Assembly: GCF_017114995.1 (NCBI RefSeq)
Contig: NZ_JABXKL010000060.1
Location: 62,001-126,000, forward strand
DNA length: 64,000 nt
Direction: 5' to 3'
From: Nostoc sp. NMS9
GTDB taxonomy: Bacteria; Cyanobacteriota; Cyanobacteriia; Cyanobacteriales; Nostocaceae
Shown: positions 8,232-15,800 of the stretch, in pieces
Layout: each line of letters starts with the position of its first letter
Position numbering within the stretch: position 1 is the first letter of the stretch
Program-made: the position numbers and the translations under genes
The notes under the pieces: generated by a model
Databases searched by the model: none
What the model was told of the DNA's origin: nothing
What the model saw: the letters and a program-made list of their open reading frames with translations, nothing else

Positions 8232-9608
8232 ATGAAACTCAAGTCATTTGCTCTTAGGTCTGTTACATTTTGTTTTGCTGCTATTTGTGGAACAGCATCT
8301 GCACAAGCTGCAACATTAACAACTATTGTTGATGGAATTAGTAATGCACGGGGTTCTAGCTTTGGCCCTGACGGCAGTCTCTACGTAGCAGAGCCAGGTA
8401 TCGGCGGAAACGGAAATTGTCAACCATCTCCGAGTACCTTGTTTCAGCCTATCTGTGCTGGTAATAGCGGTTCACTGGTCAAAGTTTCACCAAACGGTAC
8501 CAAACAGCGTCTACTTAATAACTTTCAGTCTTTAGCAGAGCAACCCACTGGCAACCAAGGCGCTGGTATTCAAGACATACAATTCGACTCTAAAGGGAAT
8601 GCTTATCTGCTAACTGGGTTTGCTGGTTATCCAGGAAACCGCGATCTAGCAACACTTAACCTTGGTTCGCAATCCCCACTCCCACCACAGCAACTTGCGA
8701 CTTTCCCGCCATCAACACCCGATAAAGTTTTGAATACACCGCTTCTAGCACAACTGTCCAAAGTTGACTTGAACACGGGAGCTCTCACCAGTATTTTTGA
8801 CTTTGCCAAGAATGAAATCACCAAAAATCCAGACAAAGGGGATGTAGTTACCAACCCCTATGACCTTACTGTTAATGGTGATAATGCTTATGTCGTTGAC
8901 GGGGGCGGGAACACTGCTTACAAAATTAAACTTGACGGAAGTAAATCCCAGGCGATCGCAATTCCGAAAAACATCATTAGTAACTCCGACTTGCCACCAG
9001 GATTACAATTACCTCCTGGGCTATTAGAGCAGCTTCCAGGAGGAAAAACAGCAATTCAATCAGTACCCACAGGCGGCGCAATTGGCCCCGATGGAGCTTT
9101 ATACGTTGGTGAATATACAGGTTTTCCTTATCCAGAAGGTAAATCACGGATTTTCCGCATTGGCGACGATCTCAAACCAGAAGTTTTTCTGGATGGGTTT
9201 ACGCACATCACTGACCTAACCTTTGATGACAAAGGTGATTTGCTGGTTTTACAGTTCAGCGACAAGTCCCAGTTAGGCGGTGACATCACAAATCTACCTG
9301 GTTCTCTGATCCAAGTTGCTCCTAACGGCACTCGCACAACACTTGTTGCCGCAGGTCAAGGGCTAGATTCGGCTGATGGAATTGATATTGGCCCTGATGG
9401 CAAGATTTATATTACCAATCGCGGTGTTGGCCCAAGACTAGGAGAGGTTGTTCGGGTGGATGGTGTCGTTGTCGAAAAAGTCCCCGAACCTGGTTCAGTA
9501 TTCGGTTTACTAGCACTTGCTGGTGTAGGCGCAACTACTGCGATCGCCAAGCGCAAACGCCCAGAAAAGTTGGATGAAGAGTTGCTAACCAAAGCAGAGA
9601 CTGTCTAA
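8232..9608 (+). CDS. scyE: ScyE, secreted NHL/beta-propeller protein with PEP-CTERM anchor
   Basis: This 458-residue paralogue of ScyD has the same architecture. The signal peptide starts MKLKSFALRS and is cleaved near AQA. Propeller repeats such as FDSKGNAYLL, GPDGALYVGE, FDDKGDLLVL and GPDGKIYITN follow. The C-terminus is PEP-CTERM: VPEPGSVFG, a hydrophobic helix and then KRKRPEK. Two Pro-rich insertions (near residues 150 and 250) are absent from ScyD. Mutant work in N. punctiforme, as I recall it, implicates ScyE in turning the periplasmic monomer into scytonemin. AAAGG precedes the ATG. Confidence 0.9.
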   Translation: MKLKSFALRSVTFCFAAICGTASAQAATLTTIVDGISNARGSSFGPDGSLYVAEPGIGGNGNCQPSPSTLFQPICAGNSGSLVKVSPNGTKQRLLNNFQSLAEQPTGNQGAGIQDIQFDSKGNAYLLTGFAGYPGNRDLATLNLGSQSPLPPQQLATFPPSTPDKVLNTPLLAQLSKVDLNTGALTSIFDFAKNEITKNPDKGDVVTNPYDLTVNGDNAYVVDGGGNTAYKIKLDGSKSQAIAIPKNIISNSDLPPGLQLPPGLLEQLPGGKTAIQSVPTGGAIGPDGALYVGEYTGFPYPEGKSRIFRIGDDLKPEVFLDGFTHITDLTFDDKGDLLVLQFSDKSQLGGDITNLPGSLIQVAPNGTRTTLVAAGQGLDSADGIDIGPDGKIYITNRGVGPRLGEVVRVDGVVVEKVPEPGSVFGLLALAGVGATTAIAKRKRPEKLDEELLTKAETV

Positions 9609-9636
9609 TTCCTGATCTGGCAATGCTTACAGAATA

Positions 9637-9685
9637 GGCTGCTGCCTCATAGAGAAAGTTGCATTTTCAATCAGAGGCAGCAGCC
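9637..9685. terminator. Strong hairpin in the scyE-scyF spacer
   Basis: The arms GGCTGCTGCCTC (9637-9648) and GAGGCAGCAGCC (9674-9685) are perfectly complementary over 12 bp around a 25-nt loop. There is no U-tract after it. It may lower read-through into scyF or protect the upstream message. Confidence 0.5.
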
Positions 9686-9769
9686 CGAATTTCAAGGTTC
9701 CCAAACTAGGACGGGGAACGAAATTAGTCTAGGAACGAGTATACCTCATACAACCAGGACTTAAAACTC

Positions 9770-10966
9770 ATGGGATTAGTCAAAAATTTATCAATCGGCA
9801 TTCTCGGTACCGGATTCATGGTGTTGGCAACAGCAGCCCAAGCCAAGGCTGTAACATTAACTTACGACAGAAGTATCGGCAGTCCTGGCTTCGGCCCTGG
9901 GCAACTGTTTGTTCCCCAAGGCATAGCGGTGGATAACCAAGGAAATACCCTTATATCTAACGGACGCGGTGTTAACCCGGATGGTACTCCTAACTACAAC
10001 CTCGGTGACAAAATTGAAAAATTTAGTCCAAGCGGTCAGTATATTGGAGCAATTGGCTCCGGCGGCACAGGACCCGGACAGTTTGATGAGCCAACAACTG
10101 TAGACTTTAATCCCGTAACAGGGGATTTGTATGCAGGTGATGTTTACAACAATCGCATCAATCAATTCGATTCTCAGGGTAACTTTATTAGATCCTTTGC
10201 AAATGGAGAATTTACCCCTCTCATACCAGGTAGATTTTTCTTTGGGCCATCGGGTGTAACATTTGACAAAACTGGTAACGTTTACGTAGGTGATTTTAAC
10301 GGCGAAAGAATCCTTAAATTCACATCAGACGGAAAGCAAATTGGTGTCATTGGTGGCACCACTGGCACTGCACTTGGAGAATTCCAAGGTCTAGCAGGTA
10401 CAAGAATTTCCCCAGTTAGTGGAAATATCTTTGTAGCTGACCAGTATAACAACCGCGTTCAGGTACTCGATCCAAATGGTAAACCTCTGTACACATTTGG
10501 TTCAGCAGGTAGCGCACCTGGGCAGCTTCTTCAGCCAATTGGCATCGAAGTGGACGACCAAGAGAATGTTTATGTCGCTGATTCTATCAACAGCCGCGTT
10601 CAGGTATTTGATAAAAACGGTAACTTCTTGACTTCCTACGGTCAACCAGCCCTAGATGCATCAGGCAACCCAGTTCCACCTCCAGGATTAACTGACCCCC
10701 CATTTGGTAATCCCCTCGACCTCACACCAGGCAGATTTAACTGGACGGGTGGTACAAGCCTCAAAGATGGCAAGCTTTATGTGGGCGATTTCTTCCAAGG
10801 TCGCGTCCAAGTGTTAAACGTAGAAGGCACAAGGAAAGTACCTGAACCTAGTTCAGCATTGGGTTTAGCATTACTGGGACTTGGGGCTGCTACCGTTACA
10901 TTGCGGAAACGTGGGCAACAAAAGCCAGTCTTCAGTTTAGAGAAGGAACTGCAAAATAATTACTAA
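9770..10966 (+). CDS. scyF: ScyF, secreted NHL-repeat protein with PEP-CTERM anchor
   Basis: The 398 residues carry a signal peptide (cleavage near AKA) and at least five clear NHL repeats. Each has G-x-G-P-G-Q followed by P-x-G-I/V-x-x-D and an NNR or SR-VQVFD strand, for example FNPVTGDLYAGDVYNNRI and PISGNIFVADQYNNRVQVLD. These predict a six-bladed propeller. The C-terminus is PEP-CTERM (VPEPSSALG, helix, RKRGQQ). It is the last scy-named gene. AGGA lies about 9 bp before the ATG. The role is in late scytonemin steps and is not biochemically defined. Confidence 0.9.
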   Translation: MGLVKNLSIGILGTGFMVLATAAQAKAVTLTYDRSIGSPGFGPGQLFVPQGIAVDNQGNTLISNGRGVNPDGTPNYNLGDKIEKFSPSGQYIGAIGSGGTGPGQFDEPTTVDFNPVTGDLYAGDVYNNRINQFDSQGNFIRSFANGEFTPLIPGRFFFGPSGVTFDKTGNVYVGDFNGERILKFTSDGKQIGVIGGTTGTALGEFQGLAGTRISPVSGNIFVADQYNNRVQVLDPNGKPLYTFGSAGSAPGQLLQPIGIEVDDQENVYVADSINSRVQVFDKNGNFLTSYGQPALDASGNPVPPPGLTDPPFGNPLDLTPGRFNWTGGTSLKDGKLYVGDFFQGRVQVLNVEGTRKVPEPSSALGLALLGLGAATVTLRKRGQQKPVFSLEKELQNNY

Positions 10967-11014
10967 TTTGTAATAGGCTACGCTAACGTAATTCGTAATT
11001 AAAAAGTTTCGTCG

Positions 11015-11042
11015 GGTGCGTTATGCCCTTAGCTAACGCACC
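11015..11042. repeat. Hairpin repeat between scyF and the glycosyltransferase gene
   Basis: The arms GGTGCGTTA and TAACGCACC enclose a 10-nt loop. This sequence type is a common dispersed Nostoc palindrome. It sits in the only sizeable gap between scyF and the next gene and could weaken transcription there. Confidence 0.6.
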
Positions 11043-11198
11043 ATCTCAATAAATTTGGTGCCGTACTCTCGGCGGTAACACACCGTACAAAAGTTTCTAC
11101 GAAAATTTCAGGTTATTAAATCTGGAACAAGGGAGATAAAAGCTGGATAACACAATAAAGCCAACATTATCAACGTGCTTCCAGGAAATTAAGAGTTC

Positions 11199-12488
11199 AT
11201 GCAAATTCTGATTTATTCATACAATTATCATCCAGAGCCAATTGGTATTGCACCTTTGATGACTGAACTAGCAGAAGGGCTGGTAAAGCGAGGGCATCAA
11301 GTGCGGGTAATCACAGGTATGCCTAACTATCCTCAGCGTCAGATTTACGACGGGTATCGAGGGAAGTTATACGTTACTGAACAAAAAAATGGTGTCACCA
11401 TTGGGCGTAGTTACCTGCGGATTAAGTCTAAACCTAATCTTATAGACAGGCTACTGCTAGAGTTGAGCTTTGTTTTTACGAGTTTGCCACAAGCCCTCAA
11501 GGGCGAGCGACCTGATTTAATTCTCTTAACAGTGCCACCGTTACTAGTTTGCTTACCTGCAACCTTAATAAGTTGGCTATACAACTGCCCAGTTGTGCTG
11601 AATGTGCAAGATATCCTCCCGGAAGCTGCTGTGCGTATTGGGCTAATTAAAAATAAGTTGATGATTCTCGCTCTGGAAGCCCTAGAAAAATTTGCCTACC
11701 GAACTGCACATACCATTAGCGTGATTGCCGATGGCTTTGTAGATAATTTAATCAATAAAGGTGTACCTGTTAATAAAATTGCCTGCATTCCAAATTGGGT
11801 GAATCTAAATTTTATCCGCCCTCTACCGCAGGAGAATAACTCTTGGAGAGCTACCCATAAACTTGATGGTAAATTTGTAGTGCTTTATTCAGGTAATATT
11901 GCTCTCACCCAAGGTTTGGAGACAGTAATAGAAACAGCCGCTCGCTTGCGTCATCTTAATGATATTGTCTTTGTCGTAGCCGGAGAATCCCAAGCTCTCG
12001 AAAGGTTGCAAAAACATTGTCTTGCTTGTGAGGCAGATAACGTTTTGCTTTTACCATTGCAACCGCGAGAAAAACTACCCCAAATGTTGGCAGCCGCTGA
12101 TATCGGGTTGATTGTGCAAAAGCGCAATGTGATTTCCTTCAATATGCCTTCTAAAATACCACTACTGTTAGCTAGTGGTCGCCCAATTGTCGGTTCAGTT
12201 CCAGCCACTGGTACTGCTGCCAAAGCCATCCGAGAAAGTGGCGGCGGTATTATCGTTGAGCCGGAGTCAGCAGATGCTTTGGCCGTTGCGGTATTGGATT
12301 TATATAATCAGCCAGAATTAGCAGCGCAATTAGGGCACAAAGGGAGAGAGTTTGCTGTAGAAAACTATTCCTTTGAGCAAGCGCTAGATCGGTATGAAGA
12401 GTTATTTGCTGATGTAATTGCCAAAAGAGCAACAACTTTGGATATCTTGCCTGAAATGAGTTCTAAAGAATCACTTGTTGATATTTGA
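11199..12488 (+). CDS. GT4-family glycosyltransferase (WcaI-like)
   Basis: This 429-residue protein has the GT-B fold typical of the WcaI group. The N-terminal part (IYSYNYHPEPIGIAPLMTELA) is the usual GT4 opening with a Gly-Ile acceptor loop. The C-terminal donor domain has LYSGNIALTQGLETVIETA and then FNMPSKIPLLLASGRPIVG and E-rich nucleotide-sugar contacts. Its place inside the cluster matches the glycosyltransferase gene seen in N. punctiforme. It may glycosylate scytonemin or its matrix polysaccharide, but no function is proven and mature scytonemin is not a glycoside. It abuts tyrA: its stop is 12 bp before the tyrA ATG. Confidence 0.85.
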   Translation: MQILIYSYNYHPEPIGIAPLMTELAEGLVKRGHQVRVITGMPNYPQRQIYDGYRGKLYVTEQKNGVTIGRSYLRIKSKPNLIDRLLLELSFVFTSLPQALKGERPDLILLTVPPLLVCLPATLISWLYNCPVVLNVQDILPEAAVRIGLIKNKLMILALEALEKFAYRTAHTISVIADGFVDNLINKGVPVNKIACIPNWVNLNFIRPLPQENNSWRATHKLDGKFVVLYSGNIALTQGLETVIETAARLRHLNDIVFVVAGESQALERLQKHCLACEADNVLLLPLQPREKLPQMLAAADIGLIVQKRNVISFNMPSKIPLLLASGRPIVGSVPATGTAAKAIRESGGGIIVEPESADALAVAVLDLYNQPELAAQLGHKGREFAVENYSFEQALDRYEELFADVIAKRATTLDILPEMSSKESLVDI

Positions 12489-12499
12489 AAATAGGAAAA

Positions 12500-13591
12500 A
12501 TGCCTTTGAAATCCTCTTATTCAGATCAGCTTAAAAAAACTGACCAAAGTTTGATTGCCTTATTGAGCGATCGCATATCATTATTAGCAGCATCAGAACA
12601 ACCTTCTCTAGATGAACAACTGGCTGATGTCGCTCCCCTACTCGCTGAAGCTGGTATTCCTGAGTCTGTTTGGGCAGGTGTGCTAAATAGTTGTTATACT
12701 ACTCTGATTCCTAAATATGCCACAAATCATCTCACTCCCCGACAAATTACGATCATCGGTGGACGCGGCAGGATGGGAAAATTATTTAAAGAGCAGCTTT
12801 CACTAGTAGGTAATAATGTTAGCGTTCTCGAATCTGAAGATTGGGAATACGCAGATCAACTGTTAAGTCAGGCAGAATTAGTTTTAGTCAGCGTTCCTAT
12901 TGAACATACAGTTGATGTTATCAAGCGTGCAGCGAAATACCTGGCCCCAACTACTGCTTTGTGTGACATTACGAGTATTAAAACACAGCCAACTCAAGCA
13001 ATGCTCGAACACCATTCCGGCCCAGTCATGGGTTTACACCCAATGTTTGGGCCAAATGTAAAATCGTTTTTTGGACAAAAAGTGGTGGTGTGTCCAGGTC
13101 GAAACGATAATTCATTTGAATGGTTTTTAGACTTTATTAAAAGTCAGGGTGGAGAGTTAATTGTTTGTCCGCCTGAAGAACACGATCAAATGATGGTGAT
13201 TATTCAAGCAACGCAACATTTCTGTAGATTTAGTCTTGGCGTTTTCTTAGCACAAGAAAAAATCGATATAGAGCAGACTTTAACAATGTCAACTCCTAAC
13301 TACCGTCAAGAAATTGACATTGTTAAACGTTTGTTTTCTCAAAACCCTCACTTATGTGTGGATATTATGCTAGCTACAGAAGAAAGGTGTGATGCAATTA
13401 GCTTTTTAGCTGATACTTACAGCCGTTTGGCGAAACTAGTAGCAATGAAAGACAGAGACGCATTAATTCAAGAATTTGAAAAGGCTCAAAGTTTTTTTGA
13501 AGATAAAATCAACACTTTTATACAACCTTTAAATCCGATGGTTATCCAACGAGATTTTCAACCACAGATGCATACAAATATTAGCATTTAA
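12500..13591 (+). CDS. tyrA: TyrA, prephenate dehydrogenase with a vestigial chorismate-mutase-like N-terminus
   Basis: This enzyme supplies 4-hydroxyphenylpyruvate, one of the two ScyA substrates. The NAD motif is IIGGRGRMGKLF near residue 85, followed by VLVSVPIEHT, GLHPMFGPNV and IQATQHF, closely matching the dehydrogenase half of enteric T-protein. I chose ATG 12500 because ATAGGAAAA lies just upstream; an upstream TTG at 12485 would overlap the previous stop. The N-terminal ~80 residues (DQLKKTDQSLIALLSDR) align with the AroQ chorismate mutase domain, but the first catalytic Arg, the Lys and the Arg-Glu pair appear to be lost. This branch differs from the usual cyanobacterial arogenate dehydrogenases. 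Confidence 0.88.
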   Translation: MPLKSSYSDQLKKTDQSLIALLSDRISLLAASEQPSLDEQLADVAPLLAEAGIPESVWAGVLNSCYTTLIPKYATNHLTPRQITIIGGRGRMGKLFKEQLSLVGNNVSVLESEDWEYADQLLSQAELVLVSVPIEHTVDVIKRAAKYLAPTTALCDITSIKTQPTQAMLEHHSGPVMGLHPMFGPNVKSFFGQKVVVCPGRNDNSFEWFLDFIKSQGGELIVCPPEEHDQMMVIIQATQHFCRFSLGVFLAQEKIDIEQTLTMSTPNYRQEIDIVKRLFSQNPHLCVDIMLATEERCDAISFLADTYSRLAKLVAMKDRDALIQEFEKAQSFFEDKINTFIQPLNPMVIQRDFQPQMHTNISI

Positions 13592-13603
13592 ATAAATAAA
13601 AAT

Positions 13604-14248
13604 ATGCTGATAGACATCTTTCACGATACCGTTTGTCCTTGGTGCAGAATTGGGAAAAAACATCTGTTTGATGCACTGGCACAACAGCAAGAACAAGAAG
13701 TACATATCCGCTGGCATCCTTTCCTTTTGGACAATACTGTTCCTGCGGAGGGATACGAATTTCGCAGCTTTATGCAAAATAGAAAAGGTATGAAAGCGGA
13801 AGAAATACAACAGATATTTGATAGTACGCAACGTGCAGGTGAGGCGGCTGGAGTTAAACTAGATTTTGACAAAATCAGTTTGGCTGTCAATACTAAGCTT
13901 TCTCATCAACTGATTGCACTTGCACCTGCAAACGTAAAAAACGATGTCGTCGAAGCTATTTATAAAGCTTACTTTGAAGACGGTTTGAATATTGGAAATA
14001 TTGACGTTATTATTGCCATTGGTACAGCGTATCAGATGAATACTAGCGAATTAAAATTGCAATTAAACGATCGTGTGGTGAGTGATGCAGTTATTGCTGA
14101 ATCAACATTTGCTCGGTTAAATGGCATCAACAGCATACCGTTCTTCGTGATCAATGACAAAGTTAAGGTAAATGGTTCTCACTCGGTAGAGGTGTTCCTG
14201 GAAACTTTGAATAGTGCTGCACTTTTAGATATACCTGCAAAAATATGA
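13604..14248 (+). CDS. DsbA-family thioredoxin-fold oxidoreductase (FrnE-like)
   Basis: The 214 residues open directly with the active-site strand, IFHDTVCPWCRIGKKHL, and its CPWC redox motif. The helical insertion and the cis-Pro segment (NSIPFFVINDK) are present. There is no signal peptide, so unlike classical DsbA it should be cytoplasmic and closer to FrnE or 2-hydroxychromene-2-carboxylate isomerase-like proteins. It lies 12 bp after tyrA and overlaps the next gene by 4 bp (ATGA), so it is part of that transcript. In N. punctiforme the cluster member here is called dsbA. Its role in scytonemin synthesis is unknown. Confidence 0.85.
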   Translation: MLIDIFHDTVCPWCRIGKKHLFDALAQQQEQEVHIRWHPFLLDNTVPAEGYEFRSFMQNRKGMKAEEIQQIFDSTQRAGEAAGVKLDFDKISLAVNTKLSHQLIALAPANVKNDVVEAIYKAYFEDGLNIGNIDVIIAIGTAYQMNTSELKLQLNDRVVSDAVIAESTFARLNGINSIPFFVINDKVKVNGSHSVEVFLETLNSAALLDIPAKI

Positions 14249-15459
14249 TAGTTGACATCAAGCAAAAAAGTAGATTAATTCATCAACGTGTTTCGGTTAC
14301 TTTTAACTACGAAGTTTACTTCACCCAAAATTTATTTGAGTTGAAAAATCCCACCTTAGCCCAAGTGATTGGTGCGGATGAGGAGACAAAGCCGAAGAAA
14401 TTAGTTGCAGTGATAGACGCAGGAATATTAAAGTATCAACCTGAATTGGTGAAGCAATTAGTCGCGTATACCAAGTTTTATGCAGAGGTACTAGCGATCG
14501 CAGCTGAACCGATGATAATTTCGGGAGGAGAAGCTGCCAAAAACGATCACACTTTAGTAGAGCAAATCCAGCAACAGATTGAAGCCGCCGGATTATGTCG
14601 CCACTCTTACATATTAGCGATCGGGGGCGGGGCGGTGTTAGATTTGGTAGGATATGCAGCCGCAACTGCTCACCGGGGAATTCGTCTAATTCGGGTGCCA
14701 ACAACGGTGTTAGCGCAAAATGATTCTGGGGTTGGCGTCAAAAACGGCATCAATGCCTTTGGTAAAAAGAACTTTCTCGGCACATTTGCGCCACCTTATG
14801 CAGTTATAAATGACTCTGCGTTCTTGACAACTCTAGACGATCGCGATTGGCGTTCTGGGATCGCAGAAGCAGTCAAAGTGGCGCTGATTAAGGATGCTAG
14901 CTTTTTTGATTTTATCCACTCTCACACCGCAGCTTTGAGGCGGCGAGATATGGATACCATGCAACAGGTTATCTATCGTTGCGCCCAGTTGCATTTAGAA
15001 CATATTGCCAATGGCGGCGATCCTTTTGAAATGGGTTCGTCTCGTCCCCTAGATTTTGGACATTGGGCGGCTCATAAACTGGAGCATTTAACAAATTATC
15101 GGTTGCGTCATGGCGAAGCAGTTGCGATCGGTATCGCTTTGGATAGTACTTATTCCTATTTGCTAGGATTGCTGGATTGTTCGGAGTGGCAACGAATATT
15201 AAATACTTTATTGGCGTTGGGTTTCACGTTGTATGTGCCTGAACTGGCCCAGAATTTATCACAATTGGAAGATATTAATTGTTTGTTTCGGGGTTTGACT
15301 GAATTCCGCGAACATTTGGGGGGGGAGTTGACTTTGACGCTGTTAAAAGGGATTGGAAAAAGAGTTGAGGTTCATGAGGTGAATTTGGTGTTGTATAGGC
15401 AAGCAATATCGCTGTTGCGGGAGGTGAAAGGGGGATTTTTAAACGCAGAGGAGCGCTGA
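14245..15459 (+). CDS. aroB: AroB-like sugar phosphate cyclase (3-dehydroquinate synthase family)
   Basis: The 404 residues belong to the 3-dehydroquinate synthase fold: NAD-binding GGGAVLDLVGYAA, then RGIRLIRVPTTVLAQ, DSGVGVKNGIN, KKNFLGTF, GIAEAVKVALIKD and metal-site His in FGHWAAHKLEH and HGEAV. Several signature positions differ from canonical AroB: the usual SSVGGKTG is SGVGVKNG, and the usual LNLGHTFGHA is LDFGHWAAHK. This looks more like the EboD-type branch than housekeeping AroB, so the product may not be dehydroquinate. The last ~7 residues are encoded by a dispersed repeat. It overlaps the DsbA-like gene by 4 bp. Confidence 0.8.
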   Translation: MIVDIKQKSRLIHQRVSVTFNYEVYFTQNLFELKNPTLAQVIGADEETKPKKLVAVIDAGILKYQPELVKQLVAYTKFYAEVLAIAAEPMIISGGEAAKNDHTLVEQIQQQIEAAGLCRHSYILAIGGGAVLDLVGYAAATAHRGIRLIRVPTTVLAQNDSGVGVKNGINAFGKKNFLGTFAPPYAVINDSAFLTTLDDRDWRSGIAEAVKVALIKDASFFDFIHSHTAALRRRDMDTMQQVIYRCAQLHLEHIANGGDPFEMGSSRPLDFGHWAAHKLEHLTNYRLRHGEAVAIGIALDSTYSYLLGLLDCSEWQRILNTLLALGFTLYVPELAQNLSQLEDINCLFRGLTEFREHLGGELTLTLLKGIGKRVEVHEVNLVLYRQAISLLREVKGGFLNAEER

Positions 15460-15485
15460 GGGAAGTGCGGAGGAACGCAGAGGTT
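15436..15485. repeat. Dispersed repeat overlapping the 3' end of the aroB-like gene
   Basis: This is the reverse complement of the element at 6740-6788 with a few changes (AAACGCAGAGGAGCGCTGAG). The stop codon of the upstream gene lies inside it. Confidence 0.75.
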
Positions 15486-15800
15486 TGATGAGATTATTTA
15501 CTACTTTTGGGGGAGGCGGAGGTTTTTAAATGGGATTGTTGGTAAATGTACTAGAAAAGCAGTATAAAAAACGAATAAATTGACACTCAATCGAAAAATT
15601 ATTCAATGTATTGTTTGCTTGATATCTAGTATTCTTAAATAAGAAATGAAAAGTTTTTCATTACATCTTTTAAAAAGAATATGTTGAGTTAGATTGATAG
15701 AAAATTATCTAAGTCTGTTCTAAATTCAAAAATAACTACTAATAATGATTAATGGTTGTTGCTTAATGATTGACTAACAAATATTCTAGAGATAATACTC
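15460..15800 (+). promoter_or_regulatory. Leader of the trp block, with a motif like the scyA leader
   Basis: This 341 bp spacer has no ORF. At 15571-15607 it carries ACGAATAAATTGACACTC followed by AATCGAAAAATTATTCAATG, resembling the three scyA-leader motifs. It probably holds the promoter of trpE and the following genes. No tryptophan-rich leader peptide was seen. Confidence 0.5.

Noticed and set aside
14245-15459. Idea that this is a mycosporine-type cyclase gene
   Set aside because: No O-methyltransferase, ATP-grasp or NRPS partner genes are nearby, and the cluster context is scytonemin.
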